NCBI GenBank assembly: GCA_025716815.1
Contig: JAIXMN010000007.1
Span: 513,501-577,500 of the forward strand
Length of the DNA stretch: 64,000 nucleotides
Direction: 5' to 3'
Origin: Dichotomocladium elegans
Lineage: Eukaryota; Mucoromycota; Mucoromycetes; Mucorales; Lichtheimiaceae
Numbering within the stretch: position 1 is the first letter of the stretch; each line of letters starts with the position of its first letter. Of the stretch, positions 1-11,732 are shown one piece after another. Below the pieces are notes generated by a model. The model was not told the DNA's origin. It searched no databases and was given only the letters and a program-made list of their open reading frames with translations. The position numbers were made by a program, and so were the translations under genes.

Positions 1-3000
1 CTAAAAGTCTTTGGAAAGCCTGTGGGACATGCTTTAGCAAAGAAACAAGCACGTCCTTAAGCAATGGATGGTACGCGTGGCCGCGAAGAAGGAATTGAGT
101 CTGCAGAAGACGGCCATGTATCTCGTTCTGACCGATCGCTTCCGGAATATCCAATAGATTAAGGATTGTCTGGACCAAATCAGCAGAAGTAATCAACGGA
201 ACTAACGCACGGGCAGCCATCTCCCTTGTCTACAGGCATTTTAGCATTTTTTTTGAGATCGAATCATTTGGTAGAGGCGCCTCCTTTTACCTTGAAAATG
301 GAACTAACTGCACATGTCATCACAAGGGGAACAAATGCTGCCATGGCAGTGACTTGATCGGACCCATCCATGACCGATGGGTGCAGCCGAGACAACAGTG
401 TTAGGATAGGGAAGAGTCCTGGATGCACACTGGCGCCCTGTTATCACGTGTCAGATATTATTCACTTCGATTTTCTCACTTATTCTCCAGATTTTCTTAC
501 CGCCGTCTGGGTCAAGAGTTGCTGAACAGCAGCACCCAATTCCTTGAGTAAATAAGGATGCAGTTGAGGGTAGCGCGTAAAGAATTCGCGACCCGTTAAC
601 TTGTTCACATTACTGTGCTCGTCCTTTGTCTTTTTCGTACCAAAGGTCCTCTGCAGAAGAGTGGAGAAGAGCATCACTGCACAATTGCGGATAGCCCAGC
701 TTATACATATGGTTGTCAACAGCGTATTTCTTCATTGCTTTACGATTACAACCTTACCTTGAGGATGAGAAACCATTGATCGCAAGTGAAAATCCATCGG
801 CAGCATAAATGAGAACATTAGACGCTAGCTTCGCATCCATGAAAATAGTACGCAAGATGTTGTAGGCATGAACTTGGGGAAGATCGATACGCTGATCAGC
901 GTCAGCAGGAGGCTCTTGAAATGCAAGGCTGAAAAGTCGTTTCATTGCTTTATCCAGCAGGATCTTCTTCGTGGAACGCTCGCTGCTAAGAATGGCCAAG
1001 ATACAGAGCGGCAGACCTGCACTGCGACGTGTGATTGAGATGTTGCTCGCTGTGAGGCTGTTCAAGTTTTCCTTTTACAAAGATGTTGATTAATCTGCTT
1101 GCGTCCAGTGAGGATGTGTACTGCGGTTCTCATACATACATCAAGCCACGTTGCTGGGAGATCGGTGATGGTTTGGTCGCCTGAGGTCAGCATTCTTGTG
1201 TTCAGCGACACATAAGCTGGGTATACCGCAGAGAAAGCACCGCGGTGGCGAATGGTCGTTAGCAGCGACCGGAGAAGAACACCGCTATCCACCATATCAG
1301 ATGAAGTGATAATGCCCTTTACAATATTATTAGAATGATTAATATCTGATGATAGCAGAAACTCACTGTCTTATCGTTCGATACAGGCGCACGCGACATA
1401 ATAACCTCAAGCAAAGAGCTAATTGGATTTGGAGTTTAGTGAAAGGATTATTAGCTGCAGGCGCACTATGTGATACCTTGCTTCTTTGACGGCACGCCAG
1501 CAGCAGCTCAAGATGACTTGGTGCTTCGGTCCGGTGCTTTCCTCGTCAGCATCATCCCCGTCGTCAATAAGATCATCGATGGCCTCTTCCATCTCACGGA
1601 AGGAGGCTGGGACATTGCCTTCGGGCGATGGATTCGACAAAACATCCATCACGGAGTCGCACACCGCGTGAACCATCTTCAACGCGCGCTGGTGCACCTT
1701 TTTCCATTCGGATAAGTTAGCTGCCACCGCGGAATTGTTGTAATCAAGCTCGCGGAAGACATATCTACACTCGTGTCATGGACAAATTAGCCATAATCGT
1801 CCAGAAATCTTCCTGTGCGACTTACTGGAGGGCTAAAAGAGTTCCATGCATGGGATGCTGCTGTGCAGCGATGAGCAAGTTAGACTTTGCAGCTTCCACC
1901 TGCTTGGCTAGATGGTCTAAGAGTCTTCCAGTGAAAACAACTATTGGATAACTGAGTACATAAAGAGCGTTTCTAATCTCCCGGGTTTCATACCTGGTGC
2001 CATCGAGCTAGGTCTTTCATTCAGTGCCCTATTGTCTCGCTCCGGATAAAGATCATAACCAAGCTCCTTGACATATTTCGTGAAGATGAGTCGGAAAATC
2101 ATCGCTCCACTGTCGCTTTCACCAGCACGCGTGCTCATCACGTTATCCAGACCCCACCACAATAGGTGCTGCGCATCCTGGCGCGACTCGATACCGGGGA
2201 GGGGGTTAGGAAAGTTGTTGAGAATTTCAAGCGCTTGCGCTCGATTAAAATCATAGGGGTTCATCAATGTGTCAATCAGAATTTTTGTCATAGCTGGAGT
2301 ACCGATAGGCAAAAGGAATGGGAATTCTGGTTGAGTGGCAAAACCTTCAGGGGTCGGAAGTTCATTAACACCAAATGTCTTGACTAGGATGTTAAGAAGG
2401 CGCAAAGCAGTCGCGACGCGCTGATAGGATGAACCTGGATAGAGTGAGGCACCAATGTGTTCCAGAAGCCAAAATAGGAACTCTTTAGCTTCCTCGATCC
2501 TGCACGCAGCCTCTTCGGCTTCAGCTTTTGCCATCATCTCTTTTCTTGAGTCGACTCCCGCCTTATTCTCAACATAGGAAAGGCACGAACGGTAAGTACG
2601 GAACTGGGCATACAAATTGCCGCGGAGACGGAGGAAAAGCTTGGATAAGTGCGTGCAGAACATTTGCCGAAATTCGGGTGAGGTGCAGTTCATGTTCAAC
2701 GGGATAAATTGGCGCAGGATATCCATTTCAATCTTTGTTACGGGGGAAATAGCTTTGCGTGATTCGCACAATAAACCTAGGACATCAAGGCGAACCTGCT
2801 GGTCCCCATGGTAGATTGCCTGCTTGAGTGTATCGACCGATATCTTGCGAGCGCTCGGCGGGAGTTCATCTTTTAACACACAGACATATGTGAGCTGATG
2901 CATGTACATGTCTATAGTATCCTTCTAGGATCTAATGCATACCTAACGTGTACGCATTTCCGTCCACAATATCCAAACTACGACCGACTTTTAGGACAGC

Positions 3001-5262
3001 AATAATTGCATGAAGACGGAACTCGCGGTCGATATTGGACCATAATTGATTCTTTTGATCCAATTGCAATCTTTCCATAAGGTACCAGAACGCGCGCCCG
3101 CAGATATTGAATAGCGGTGGTAGAATAAAGTTGCTCACGTTTTTGCGCAGGACTTCCGAAGGAGATGTCAGACAGCGCAGAACAGGAGTTGCCCATATCT
3201 CGATCCAATTCAATATTGCAGCCTATCATTTAAACACTGTAAGAAACATCTCTACGATTTACTCTCATTTTTCACATACCTGCGTGGACTCTTTTTCTAC
3301 GAGCTTTGTGTTCTGACCTTTGAACTTGACACCTGGTATTGTCTCCTCGATTCGCTGGTACAAAAGCCCCAATATAACAGCCGTGATCTGAGGTGAGAGC
3401 ACTAGACTGTCCATGGAACGAATGCATTTCCATATAAAGTCGGGGTCCGCCTTAAAGAAAGCATTCGTGCCAAGTTTTGGAACAACAATGCTCAGCAAGG
3501 CATACTTCACCTGTGCAAATGGTAAATAAAACAGTTATCCGATATTAGCACAATTCATTTACGTGCCTTTCTGTGAGCATCCATCTGCATGAGATTGTTC
3601 AATAAGCGGATCAGAAACTGTTGATGAAGTTCTTGTTCGCTAAAGAATGATGCCTTCAACTCAAGAACTTCTAAAGCAGCTTCAAAGATAGCTCTGACCT
3701 AATATAGAAAGATATTATAAGAAATAATCACAAAGAGCTGTTGAAGGTAGTTTATACCTTGTGTTGGATTGCATCAATAGGGTCATCCCAATGATCCCAC
3801 ACATAGTGAACAAGACGGTCTGTGTTCTCCGGTTTCATCGCTGCAGAGACACTTGCCATGATGCGCTTGTCACCATCCGAAGAACGTATCATGCTCTTGC
3901 ATGCTAAAAGCCAGGTCGCCATTGACTCAAAAGCAATCACACGAGAAGGAGCCTCAAGGTCAGGGCGAGAGCAGAACCAATCGATACTGAAAAACAAGAT
4001 TTCTTGAAGATTTATAGGTGCGAGCCCCCTAAGAACAAGAGTTTTGTTAAAGTGTGTTCACCCCTTATCTCGCCTTACATTATCTTACTTTGGTAAATAT
4101 TCTACGAGTACCAGTTCGGGCGGACAGGGAGAGAGCAGGATCTCATACCGAAGACAAGACACCAAACCGCGAACGACCGAGAGCATCGGCACCGATCGAT
4201 CCTTCCATCCTCGTTCGCCAACCAATGACCTTTTTGGGGCCACGCCGAGTACCTCGCCAACACGGCGAGAAGCCTCCACCGGCTCTGAGTTTGAAGCAAA
4301 GAACCAACCTAGCACGAGCTGACGAGCAAATGATACGTCTTGGATCAAATTGATGATTGCAGCGATGGCCATGCCAGCTACTTGGCTGCAGTCCTTGATA
4401 TACACATCCGTCTCGGCGCACATATTAAACAAAACCTTGAAGAGCTGGGAAAAGAGCGGAATATCAGTCCCATCATCCACGGACGAAAAAAGTTTCTGGG
4501 CATGCTGTGGATAGCGTGACAGCAAGGTGTGGATGGCTTTCGTCAGATACTGAATGTCGTTCATCATATCGGCGACTGCGAGGGTGTTATTGGTACCAAT
4601 CCTTAATGATACGTGAGTGCTGCTGTTATCATCTCCCTTAATAACAAATCCTGCAAGTTGTGTCTCTAGTCTGGTCAGCGCATGAGTGAGGAAGTCCAAT
4701 GTCGCGTGATAGCTGTCGAGCACAACACGTCGCCCATAGTTAAAGTCAAGCGTTGCCATCACTGTAAGCGCACGTTGCGCAAACGAATGACCACACGGAG
4801 CATCGATGCTAATGTAGCCTTCATACAGCCTGACAAAGGTCGCGTTATCCGAGTGCTTTGAACACGCCTCGACAAGGGGAATAAAGTGTCGGCGGGCGAG
4901 GTTTTCGTCGCACGCCAAATAGCCACTCGATACGATCGGTTCGACTACCTCGCGTACAAGAGTCCGGTCACCTTCGTCTAAACGGCCTATCGCCTTGCCT
5001 ATTTATCGTTAGAATATATAAAAGAGGTCTGCGATCGCAAGACAAGGTTAAAACACCACATACTGGCTTCTTTTAGATATTGTGCTTGTCGTTCCCAGGC
5101 GTCATTGGCGCTTTTCGCGAGCTTTCTGAGCGCATTAATGATGGGAACATCTTGATCAGCAGCTGCACCAGATGAGTCGAGAATTGCTTGCCATTCCTGA
5201 AAGAGAGGAGCAGGTAACTTGATCGGTTTCGCGCCGGCCTTGGTCTTCTCGGATCTCGACAT
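1..5262 (-). CDS. Trm732/THADA-family tRNA methylation cofactor (partial, C-terminus beyond left edge)
   Basis: Multi-exon gene read leftward from ATG at 5260-5262 (MSRSEKTKAG). Its exons together match the THADA/Trm732 (DUF2428) family, large armadillo/HEAT-type proteins. In yeast, Trm732 partners the methyltransferase Trm7 for 2'-O-methylation at position 32 of tRNA anticodon loops. The diagnostic blocks run in the family order. An N-terminal helical region lies at 4085-5262, with further exons at 3265-3997. The segment 1941-2909 contains SPEFRQMFCTHLSKLFLRLR and LYPGSSYQRVATALRLLN. The DUF2428 core contains TRRSAGLPLCILAIL (754-1065) and WAIRNCAVMLFSTLLQRTFG with TGREFFTRYPQLHPYLLKEL (480-719). 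The last visible exon (1-about 230) holds a MAARALVPLI / IHGRLLQTQFLL block typical of the region after DUF2428. Ten or more exons are visible. Recognition is from motif resemblance; exon limits are approximate. Confidence 0.88.
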
Positions 5263-5737
5263 GATCAAGCGATCCCGTGGGTCATGTAAGCTCGGTGGCT
5301 TGTAATGCTATCTCAAAATTCATGCCCTACGAAGTCCGCTCGTGCAACTTCTCGGCTTTTTATTTCACATCAAAAAAAAAAGGGCGCAGAAAGCTTTCCT
5401 TGTCAGAGCTCCGCCGCTGGCCGTTCGATGAACTTTTACTTCTTTAAGTCCATGGAAACCAAAATACGTCTAGTGCAGCGTCTCGGTGCCAAAAATAGTA
5501 GCGCGCCAATATTTACATCACACTGCACTCTGGTTTGGTAAACATAGTTGCCGCTTGGGTTTTATTTGCCTTTTGGTATGGGCACCTTATTTAGCCAGAT
5601 GTAGCCGGCAAAAAGATGAAGGAAGTGATGAAAAAGGCGGTGAATTTGACAAAAATACAATAACAATAACAAAGTGCCTTCCTGGGCGCAGCAGCAGCGG
5701 TGTCTAGAAATTTCGCAAGGAAGGATTACGAGGAGCA

Positions 5738-7169
5738 TTAACGGCTTGTGTTGACAACGTTCTTTTCATGCAACTCTTGCAGATCAGGTGATTGCACCGA
5801 AAGAGGTAGCACAGGCTTGTTGGCCCTGTTAGTCTTTTCAGAAAGCTCCACCTTTCTATTGTTAAAAAAGGGTTAAGCCTACACCCATCTGTCGCGCTCT
5901 TGCATCCCAAAGTTAGCCGACCAACTTACCCATACCACGCACCGCCAATCAGCGTCAGGATGATGCCGAAGGCATTGGTGGCATTAATAGTCAGTTTGAA
6001 AATCACCACAGCCAGGACAATTGATAGGACTTGTTTTACGTTGCCTGGAAACAATCCCAAGAATATCAGTTTGCCAAACTTCTAGAAAATATTCCCTCTT
6101 TTGCCCCCAATCAGTTCACACAAATTACCAGCGACTGTCATGGTGAGTGCACTGGTCTTCTTGTTGGCAGTAAAGCTGACGATATTAAGAGCAAAGGCCA
6201 TGGCTCCGTTGATGAAAAGACCAGTCGCTAGGCTGGCCGTCATATTGATTGATGAAAATTCCCGCACATGCTCAAGTTCACCAGTGAGATAGGCATACGC
6301 GACGCATTGGATGAAAGCAAGAGGCGACATTCTGAGCAAGAGATCCAAAGGTTCAAGCTTGAGACGCCCAACAAGGATACGGTTCGTTACAACGGTTTTA
6401 ACAGCGGCAAGAATCGTGCCGAGGACGGTGAGGAGGAAGCCGATAGCTGTGTAGCCATAGTCACCAAATGTTGCAAAAGCAACACCCAACACAACCTAGC
6501 TCCTATTCGATGAGTGTTCCTTTTCTATAAGCAGCGTAGGACCAAAGTACCGGCAAAAGCGACCAGTAGGTCATGGCCGAGTAGGATTTCTGCAGAAACA
6601 TGATCGAGATCATGACAGTAAACACAGGCGTCATCGCCCGTACAACTTGGTGGAACTAAATTGAAAAGTGCGACAAAAAGAGTTTAGCTCGACGAAGTAC
6701 AAGGCTCATGTCATCACCCTATAAGAACATAGAAACGTACTGCAACAGAAACAAGATTCCTAACGACAGGTATGATAAAGTTAGCAGCTGGTATTTTTTT
6801 TGCTATTGCCCATCAACAGCATATCGTTTTTTCCCATATCCTAGTAATTTATCGCCAATATCCCATGCTGAGTGAAACCGGGACTTACAGAGAGACATTG
6901 CTGATGGCGATATTGATGGTATATAGAACAGAGAACATGATCATCACCATATTCTCTTGCTCATTAAGTTTAATCGGTGTGAAAAAACCAAGCGCATAGA
7001 GTACGTAGCAGCCGACAGAGCCACAAAATGTATGAATAGCTGTCAGGGACCACGGATAGCGGAAGTCCAGTAATATAGCCTTGTTGAAGAGCGTCAGGCC
7101 AAGGTTGAGGGCAAAGTATAAACCGAGCCAGACATATCGCTTGTCGATAGAAGATTTGGCGGCTGACAT
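5738..7169 (-). CDS. Triose-phosphate-transporter (TPT)-family carrier, DMT superfamily
   Basis: Exons join into a multi-spanning membrane protein of the nucleotide-sugar/triose-phosphate translocator group. The start is ATG 7167-7169 (MSAAKSSIDKRYVWLGLYFA). An in-frame upstream ATG at 7238 would add 23 residues that look like 5'UTR. Exon 1 (6889-7169) holds the first TPT helices (ALNLGLTLFNKAIL, RYPWSLTAIHTF). The exons around 6540-6760 hold HQVVRAMTPVFTVMISMIFL, the family's most recognisable stretch. The exon at 6111-6492 holds helices 5-8, and the last exons give VKQVLSIVLAVVIF and the hydrophilic tail WYGKVELSEKTNRANKP, ending in TAA at 5738-5740. It probably acts in the Golgi or ER membrane as an antiporter; the substrate cannot be read from sequence. 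A TPT gene also flanks the Mucorales sex locus (see findings). Confidence 0.85.
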
Positions 7170-9119
7170 TTCTCTCAAAGGGTAGAAGGATGTACAAGGA
7201 ATGTAGAGAAGACGTAGAGAGGGGTAAAAGAGAAACAAACGCTGAAGAAAAACTCCGGGAAAGCGATGGTGTTTTAAAAAAAAAAGAGGGTGCTCCTCGC
7301 TTACTCCATATGGTTTGCCTACTCCATCTTTTTACTCAGCCCTCTTTTTAGTGCTTCATCTCACAGAACCCCCTCCTTCCCTATCTCCCTTCCGCTCCCG
7401 CCTCGCAACATCACCCCCCAAATAAGTGTCACCGAGAAAAATCATTGACTAATTCAAGCCACGCCCCGGCCTGATTGGCTACAGCGCCTTTCGACCGATC
7501 CACGAAACCCTAAGCGCTCCGTCAGTGAAACACATCCCCCCATGCCAGATTTACAAAAACAGATGAGATAGAAACCCATAATTAAGGTATCTATGATAGA
7601 CATAATGTTCTGATTTGAACGATCATCCGCTATGGGCAATCACATGGGCCGAAAAAGAGAGAGAGGTTGCCAACGTAATGAACGGCGGTCCCATTTAAGA
7701 AAGCCTGCATCGCCCAATCGATCACTAGCACCTACTCCTACTTTTGGAATTCTATCCCTTGCCCTGGTACATTTGCATTTGAAGGTGCAGGAAATGTTGA
7801 AAAATGAGCCCTTCGCCTTGGAAAACTATTATTTTGTGCGACATAACCAACAGAAATCCAAATATGTCAGAGGGTAAAAATCCCCGGAATAATCTCGATC
7901 TAGATGCTGATCAAGCTTAAAGTAGCATATGCCTCATTATTGATTCGATATTACTTCTTTATTGAGGATACTTTGTCCGATCATTGGGTTTTATCATCTC
8001 GTTATCATTAGGTAAGAGTTTTTAATCCACCATAAGCCTTTCATATCGGTCTTGCCAGCTTTCACGTTGCCGAAGACTTTTATTGAACATAAAATTCTAT
8101 CTGCAGGGATGCCTGAAACTCTAAGATCTGTTAATTTGCTGCCCAGATCATGACTGTCCCAAATGGAAATATCGTATGAGCTCACATCCCAAGTAACCCT
8201 CAACCACCATCTCCACAAGAAAACAGAATGATTGTTAATCATTGCTTCTTTGACGCCGTTGAAATCGACCTTCATTTGTCAAACATTTTTTTTATTTTAT
8301 GGTTATACATTACTTATTTTTGTATCACGCATACGGTCTGCACCACATTTAAACATGCAAAAGCATGTCGAGAAGAAGGCACCGGTGATTCTCCATAACG
8401 ACTTCTGCCTGCAATGTTCCGAAGCATTGCCCAATGTTGATCTGTAGCACTCCCTTTCATCTATGCCATAGATTCCATAATCATTTCTATGGATCGATTT
8501 TTATTATATTACTAGCTCGATCATATCATATTCCAAGGGTACAGTTTTCCTATCTATCTCTCTATCTCTATTTTATGCTCGCTGATCCGCCTTCTAGATA
8601 GTGGAAATTGCGCAAGCCAGCTAAAGGTGAGCCGACTAGCGGTACAGCGCAATACAGCCTGCTGTATGGCACCATAGTAGTAATAGACTCGATCTTGTAC
8701 CGTTCTGCAAACATCCTTCATATCATCCGAATGTTTCATCGACACACACTCAAACTTTCCGGCTTATTATACGCATAAATTGCCCTTTCTATCGAACCGT
8801 AAAAATTATACACTGGCTGGTGACATGATCACATGACGCAAACTGGATTAACAGTAAAAGCAATGGTTTGTTTGCCATTCTGAGCTATCGATTTGCAAAA
8901 TGTGTTAAAGAATCGCATATATCGATAGATCAACTTACTTTTAGAGCTATTGACCCGTTCCCAACAAACCGAAAGGACAAAAATAATCAGGAAAACGGAA
9001 ACAAAACTGCTCATCCTTTCCAACAAAACACAAATGTTTTCCTTTCTTTTTTTTTCTTATTATTGCTTTTTAAACAATGGTTTATGGGCATATACACACA
9101 CTTTTCTCTCTGTTTCTCT
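7170..9119. other. Intergenic region, no confident gene
   Basis: This is about 1.95 kb between the TPT start and the QCR8 stop, both on the minus strand. The first 400 bp upstream of TPT is pyrimidine-rich (CCCTCCTTCC-type runs near 7365-7420) with a CCAAT-type ATTGG near 7473, which fits a fungal promoter. The only open frame of any length is a tryptophan-rich 93-codon frame at 7994-8275 (-), starting MKVDFNGVKEAMINN. I recognise no family in it, and it has no splicing or context support. No tRNA or rRNA signature was seen. Confidence 0.5.
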
Positions 9120-9557
9120 CTAATGACCCTCAGCCTCAGCGTGGCCAGCCTTGGAGGTCAAATAGGCGTGCTTCGTCTTGGCGGTGGTGTAGATGAGATA
9201 GCCGATACCGAAAGCAGCACCGACGTAAGGGATCTGGGAAGCGACACGGCGAGCAGTGTTGAAAATGGCATTGTGGAGCGCACCAGCAAAAGGCTTCTGT
9301 TCAAAGGCAGACAAGCTGTACGTGACGACGCCCTACGCATTCATCGCAATGTCAGTATTGTCCTGATATTCGGCTCTGTGATATGCCAGCATTATACATA
9401 CACGCTGAGTGGGACCGCCCATATGACCCCACCTATATACATTGTTTATCGTCAGTGAGGTTCAATGCGACAAATCAACATGGTGCCCGTCATTGGACTA
9501 CACTTAGAGCTTAAATGCTTACCAGCCCATGTAAGTCTTTCCTTTAGCACCACCCAT
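9120..9557 (-). CDS. QCR8: Cytochrome b-c1 complex subunit 8 (complex III, UcrQ family)
   Basis: Three exons (9523-9557, 9402-9432, 9120-9332) join without frame breaks into a 92-residue protein. It starts MGGAKGKTYMGWWGHMGGPT, continues RGVVTYSLSAFEQKPFAGAL and ends in TAG at 9120-9122. The YSLS(P/A)FEQKPFAG block and the single C-terminal membrane helix (IPYVGAAFGIGYLIYTTA) are hallmarks of fungal Qcr8, a small inner-membrane subunit that contacts cytochrome b. Length matches the family (about 90-100 residues). Exon 1 encodes only 11 full codons plus two bases, so predictors that skip short first exons would miss the true N-terminus. I consider the identification secure. Confidence 0.93.
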
Positions 9558-11732
9558 GATGAATGTCTACAGAGTGAATTCGGTCAGAAATGCACGTCGC
9601 ACGACGTTCCAGCCATTTATGTTTACCTTGTTTTATATGTTTCGAGAACAAAAAATGACTGAGCTCACCAGTTGTTTTCTCAGCTACAACCCTGCTATGA
9701 GCCAGTAGTCACGGTGACGTCCGCATCGGATTTAAATTTCGGGGCAATCCACTCGCTTTCCCAACCACCCTGCCTCCCCAGAGTCCGGACACTCAGCTTG
9801 GCTGTGTCCCACCCAATATAATTTTGTTTGCTTCGTGTCGCATGCGGGCAATCGAGAAGCATTATCAGAGGCTGTTTATAGTGGTTGCATATGGCCGTAG
9901 CTTGCAATGAACGTCTCCTGTTTCCTACACTCACACCGCACGAAAAGCATAGAAGCAGGGAGAGCGTCTGGCAAATCACCGATTGATATGTGGACAGTGA
10001 ACGTCAATCTCTCTATTCAATGGAATATCGACGGTAGGCGGATTCTTGAGACGGCATCAACTGTTTTCAGAATTGCGTTGAGCCCAAAAAAATTCGCCCC
10101 GACCCTGATACTATACTCTATCAATTCAACAGTTGGTGTTGCTAAGATATTTATTCTAGATGGTTGGATGTAAATATTGCCTTCATCATCTACGTACCAG
10201 AGAACAACACACTCTCCGATGAGTGTTGGTTGCATACTCTACAGCTTTGCATGCGACCATTCTTCACACTTAGTATTACGTATCGATGGCATACGTAGAA
10301 TACTGATATCTATGAATCATGAACTCGATGTTCGTTCCTCGAAGACATTACTACAGTACTTCCCTGTGTATCTCTCAGTTCAGTATTGAGCAAAATGGAA
10401 TCCCACAAGGCGGGATACTGTAACTCATAGTAAGAAAAGGTATACTGGGATGAATTGATCAAAGTAGAAAGTAAGGCCGTGTATTTCTTTCGACTTGTTG
10501 AGAAAGAGCAATGGATACTCGAAGGCGAAGGGAGGGGCACAGGCTTACTTAATGCCATAATCAGTAAAATGAGGTCAAAGGTGTTTGTTGTAAATATCTT
10601 GGAGAGCTATTTTTTATTACGTAAAGCGCGGTATCCCGATTCCGCGTCCCCTTCCCCCCCTTGGGGACTAGCGATATCAGCAAGTACCGGACAGAAAGGG
10701 GCTAAAACCGGGGTTTGAAAGGCAATCAGCAAGACGCCATCGAAAACGTGGAGTCGGATAAGCACACACGGGGAATTAGCCGATCCTAATGAAGTGCGAA
10801 ATATTCTTTAATCAGGATATGTTTTTGTTTTTATTCGCGGGCGTTTGAGGATGATCCAATTGACTACGCCAAAAGTGTCGCTGTGCTGAATAAAGTACAG
10901 GATCTCCTTTAGATCAAAGGGGTCACCGCTGCCGCGTTCAGGAGGGAAGCATTTGTGTAAACAAATAAAAGCTCCATAATTGAATGGAGGCGAAATAATC
11001 TATTTTGGTGCCATCATCGCAGTATTGCCATGACATGAACAACAAACCAGTTGGTCGATCACTTGTCTCGGTACGCGCGGAATTAACACGCCCCCTTGTC
11101 TGCGTATTTCCTGGACGGTTTTCCATGACAACCGAAGCAAAAGAACTGGTAACATGGGCACACCCTTCTGTCAATGATCTCTTTCTTTATGTTCGTCACG
11201 AGGAAGTCGCTGGCCTGGAAAGTAAGAGAAAGCGGGAAGGCCAAAATGTGCCACGCGTTGTGGAACGTGAACTATTTTTTTTTTTGTTGTTGTTTTACTC
11301 ACAGGCAGATTGGCAGGATCGTTGTTAAGATGGATCATGCAGATGTGACTACCATAGAAAGAAAAATAGGTAATGCGCCAGCTGTAACCTATCCAACAAA
11401 ATAATAAATGGTTAATGCATAGTAGATGCTCGAAATATGAAATAAAAATATGCAAACCTGGCTGTGATTGATTGAGAATGGGTAGTTACCGGATTTGTAC
11501 AGTCTACTCGCGCACTTCTGGCCACCCGTTCATTCATACGGTACTGTGTTCTTTTGCAAGTGGAAAGGGCGGCCAGAGAAAACTTTGTTTTTTTTATCTC
11601 TTTTTCTGCTGTACTTTTTTTTTTCTTTTGCTTCCTCTAAAGGGAATTCTCACTTAGCTTATTCTCTTCCTTCTTTCTATCCGTCTGGTGGGCCTTGTGC
11701 TTTCGCTGCGTAGTTTGAATGGCATCCAGACG
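9558..11732. other. Long divergent intergenic region, nothing recognised
   Basis: This is about 2.2 kb between QCR8 (-) and the kinase-like gene (+). All open frames are under about 110 codons, overlap on opposite strands and show no family motif. The stretch is A+T-rich, with T-runs at 11275-11285 and 11588-11620, the latter just ahead of the next gene and promoter-like. I see no transposase, RNA gene or long repeat. Confidence 0.4.

Noticed and set aside
8868..9458. 196-codon frame on the plus strand over the QCR8 locus
   Set aside because: It is the antisense shadow of the QCR8 exons plus A+T-rich flank; QCR8 on the minus strand is strongly supported.
10017..10235. YVDD-like tetrad in a 72-codon minus frame, suggesting a reverse transcriptase
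   Set aside because: The four residues occur alone; none of the surrounding RT motifs is present in any frame.
11005..11328. 107-codon frame on the plus strand between QCR8 and the kinase-like gene
   Set aside because: Ends in a poly-T derived Phe/Leu run, has no family resemblance, and opposite-strand frames of equal length overlap it.
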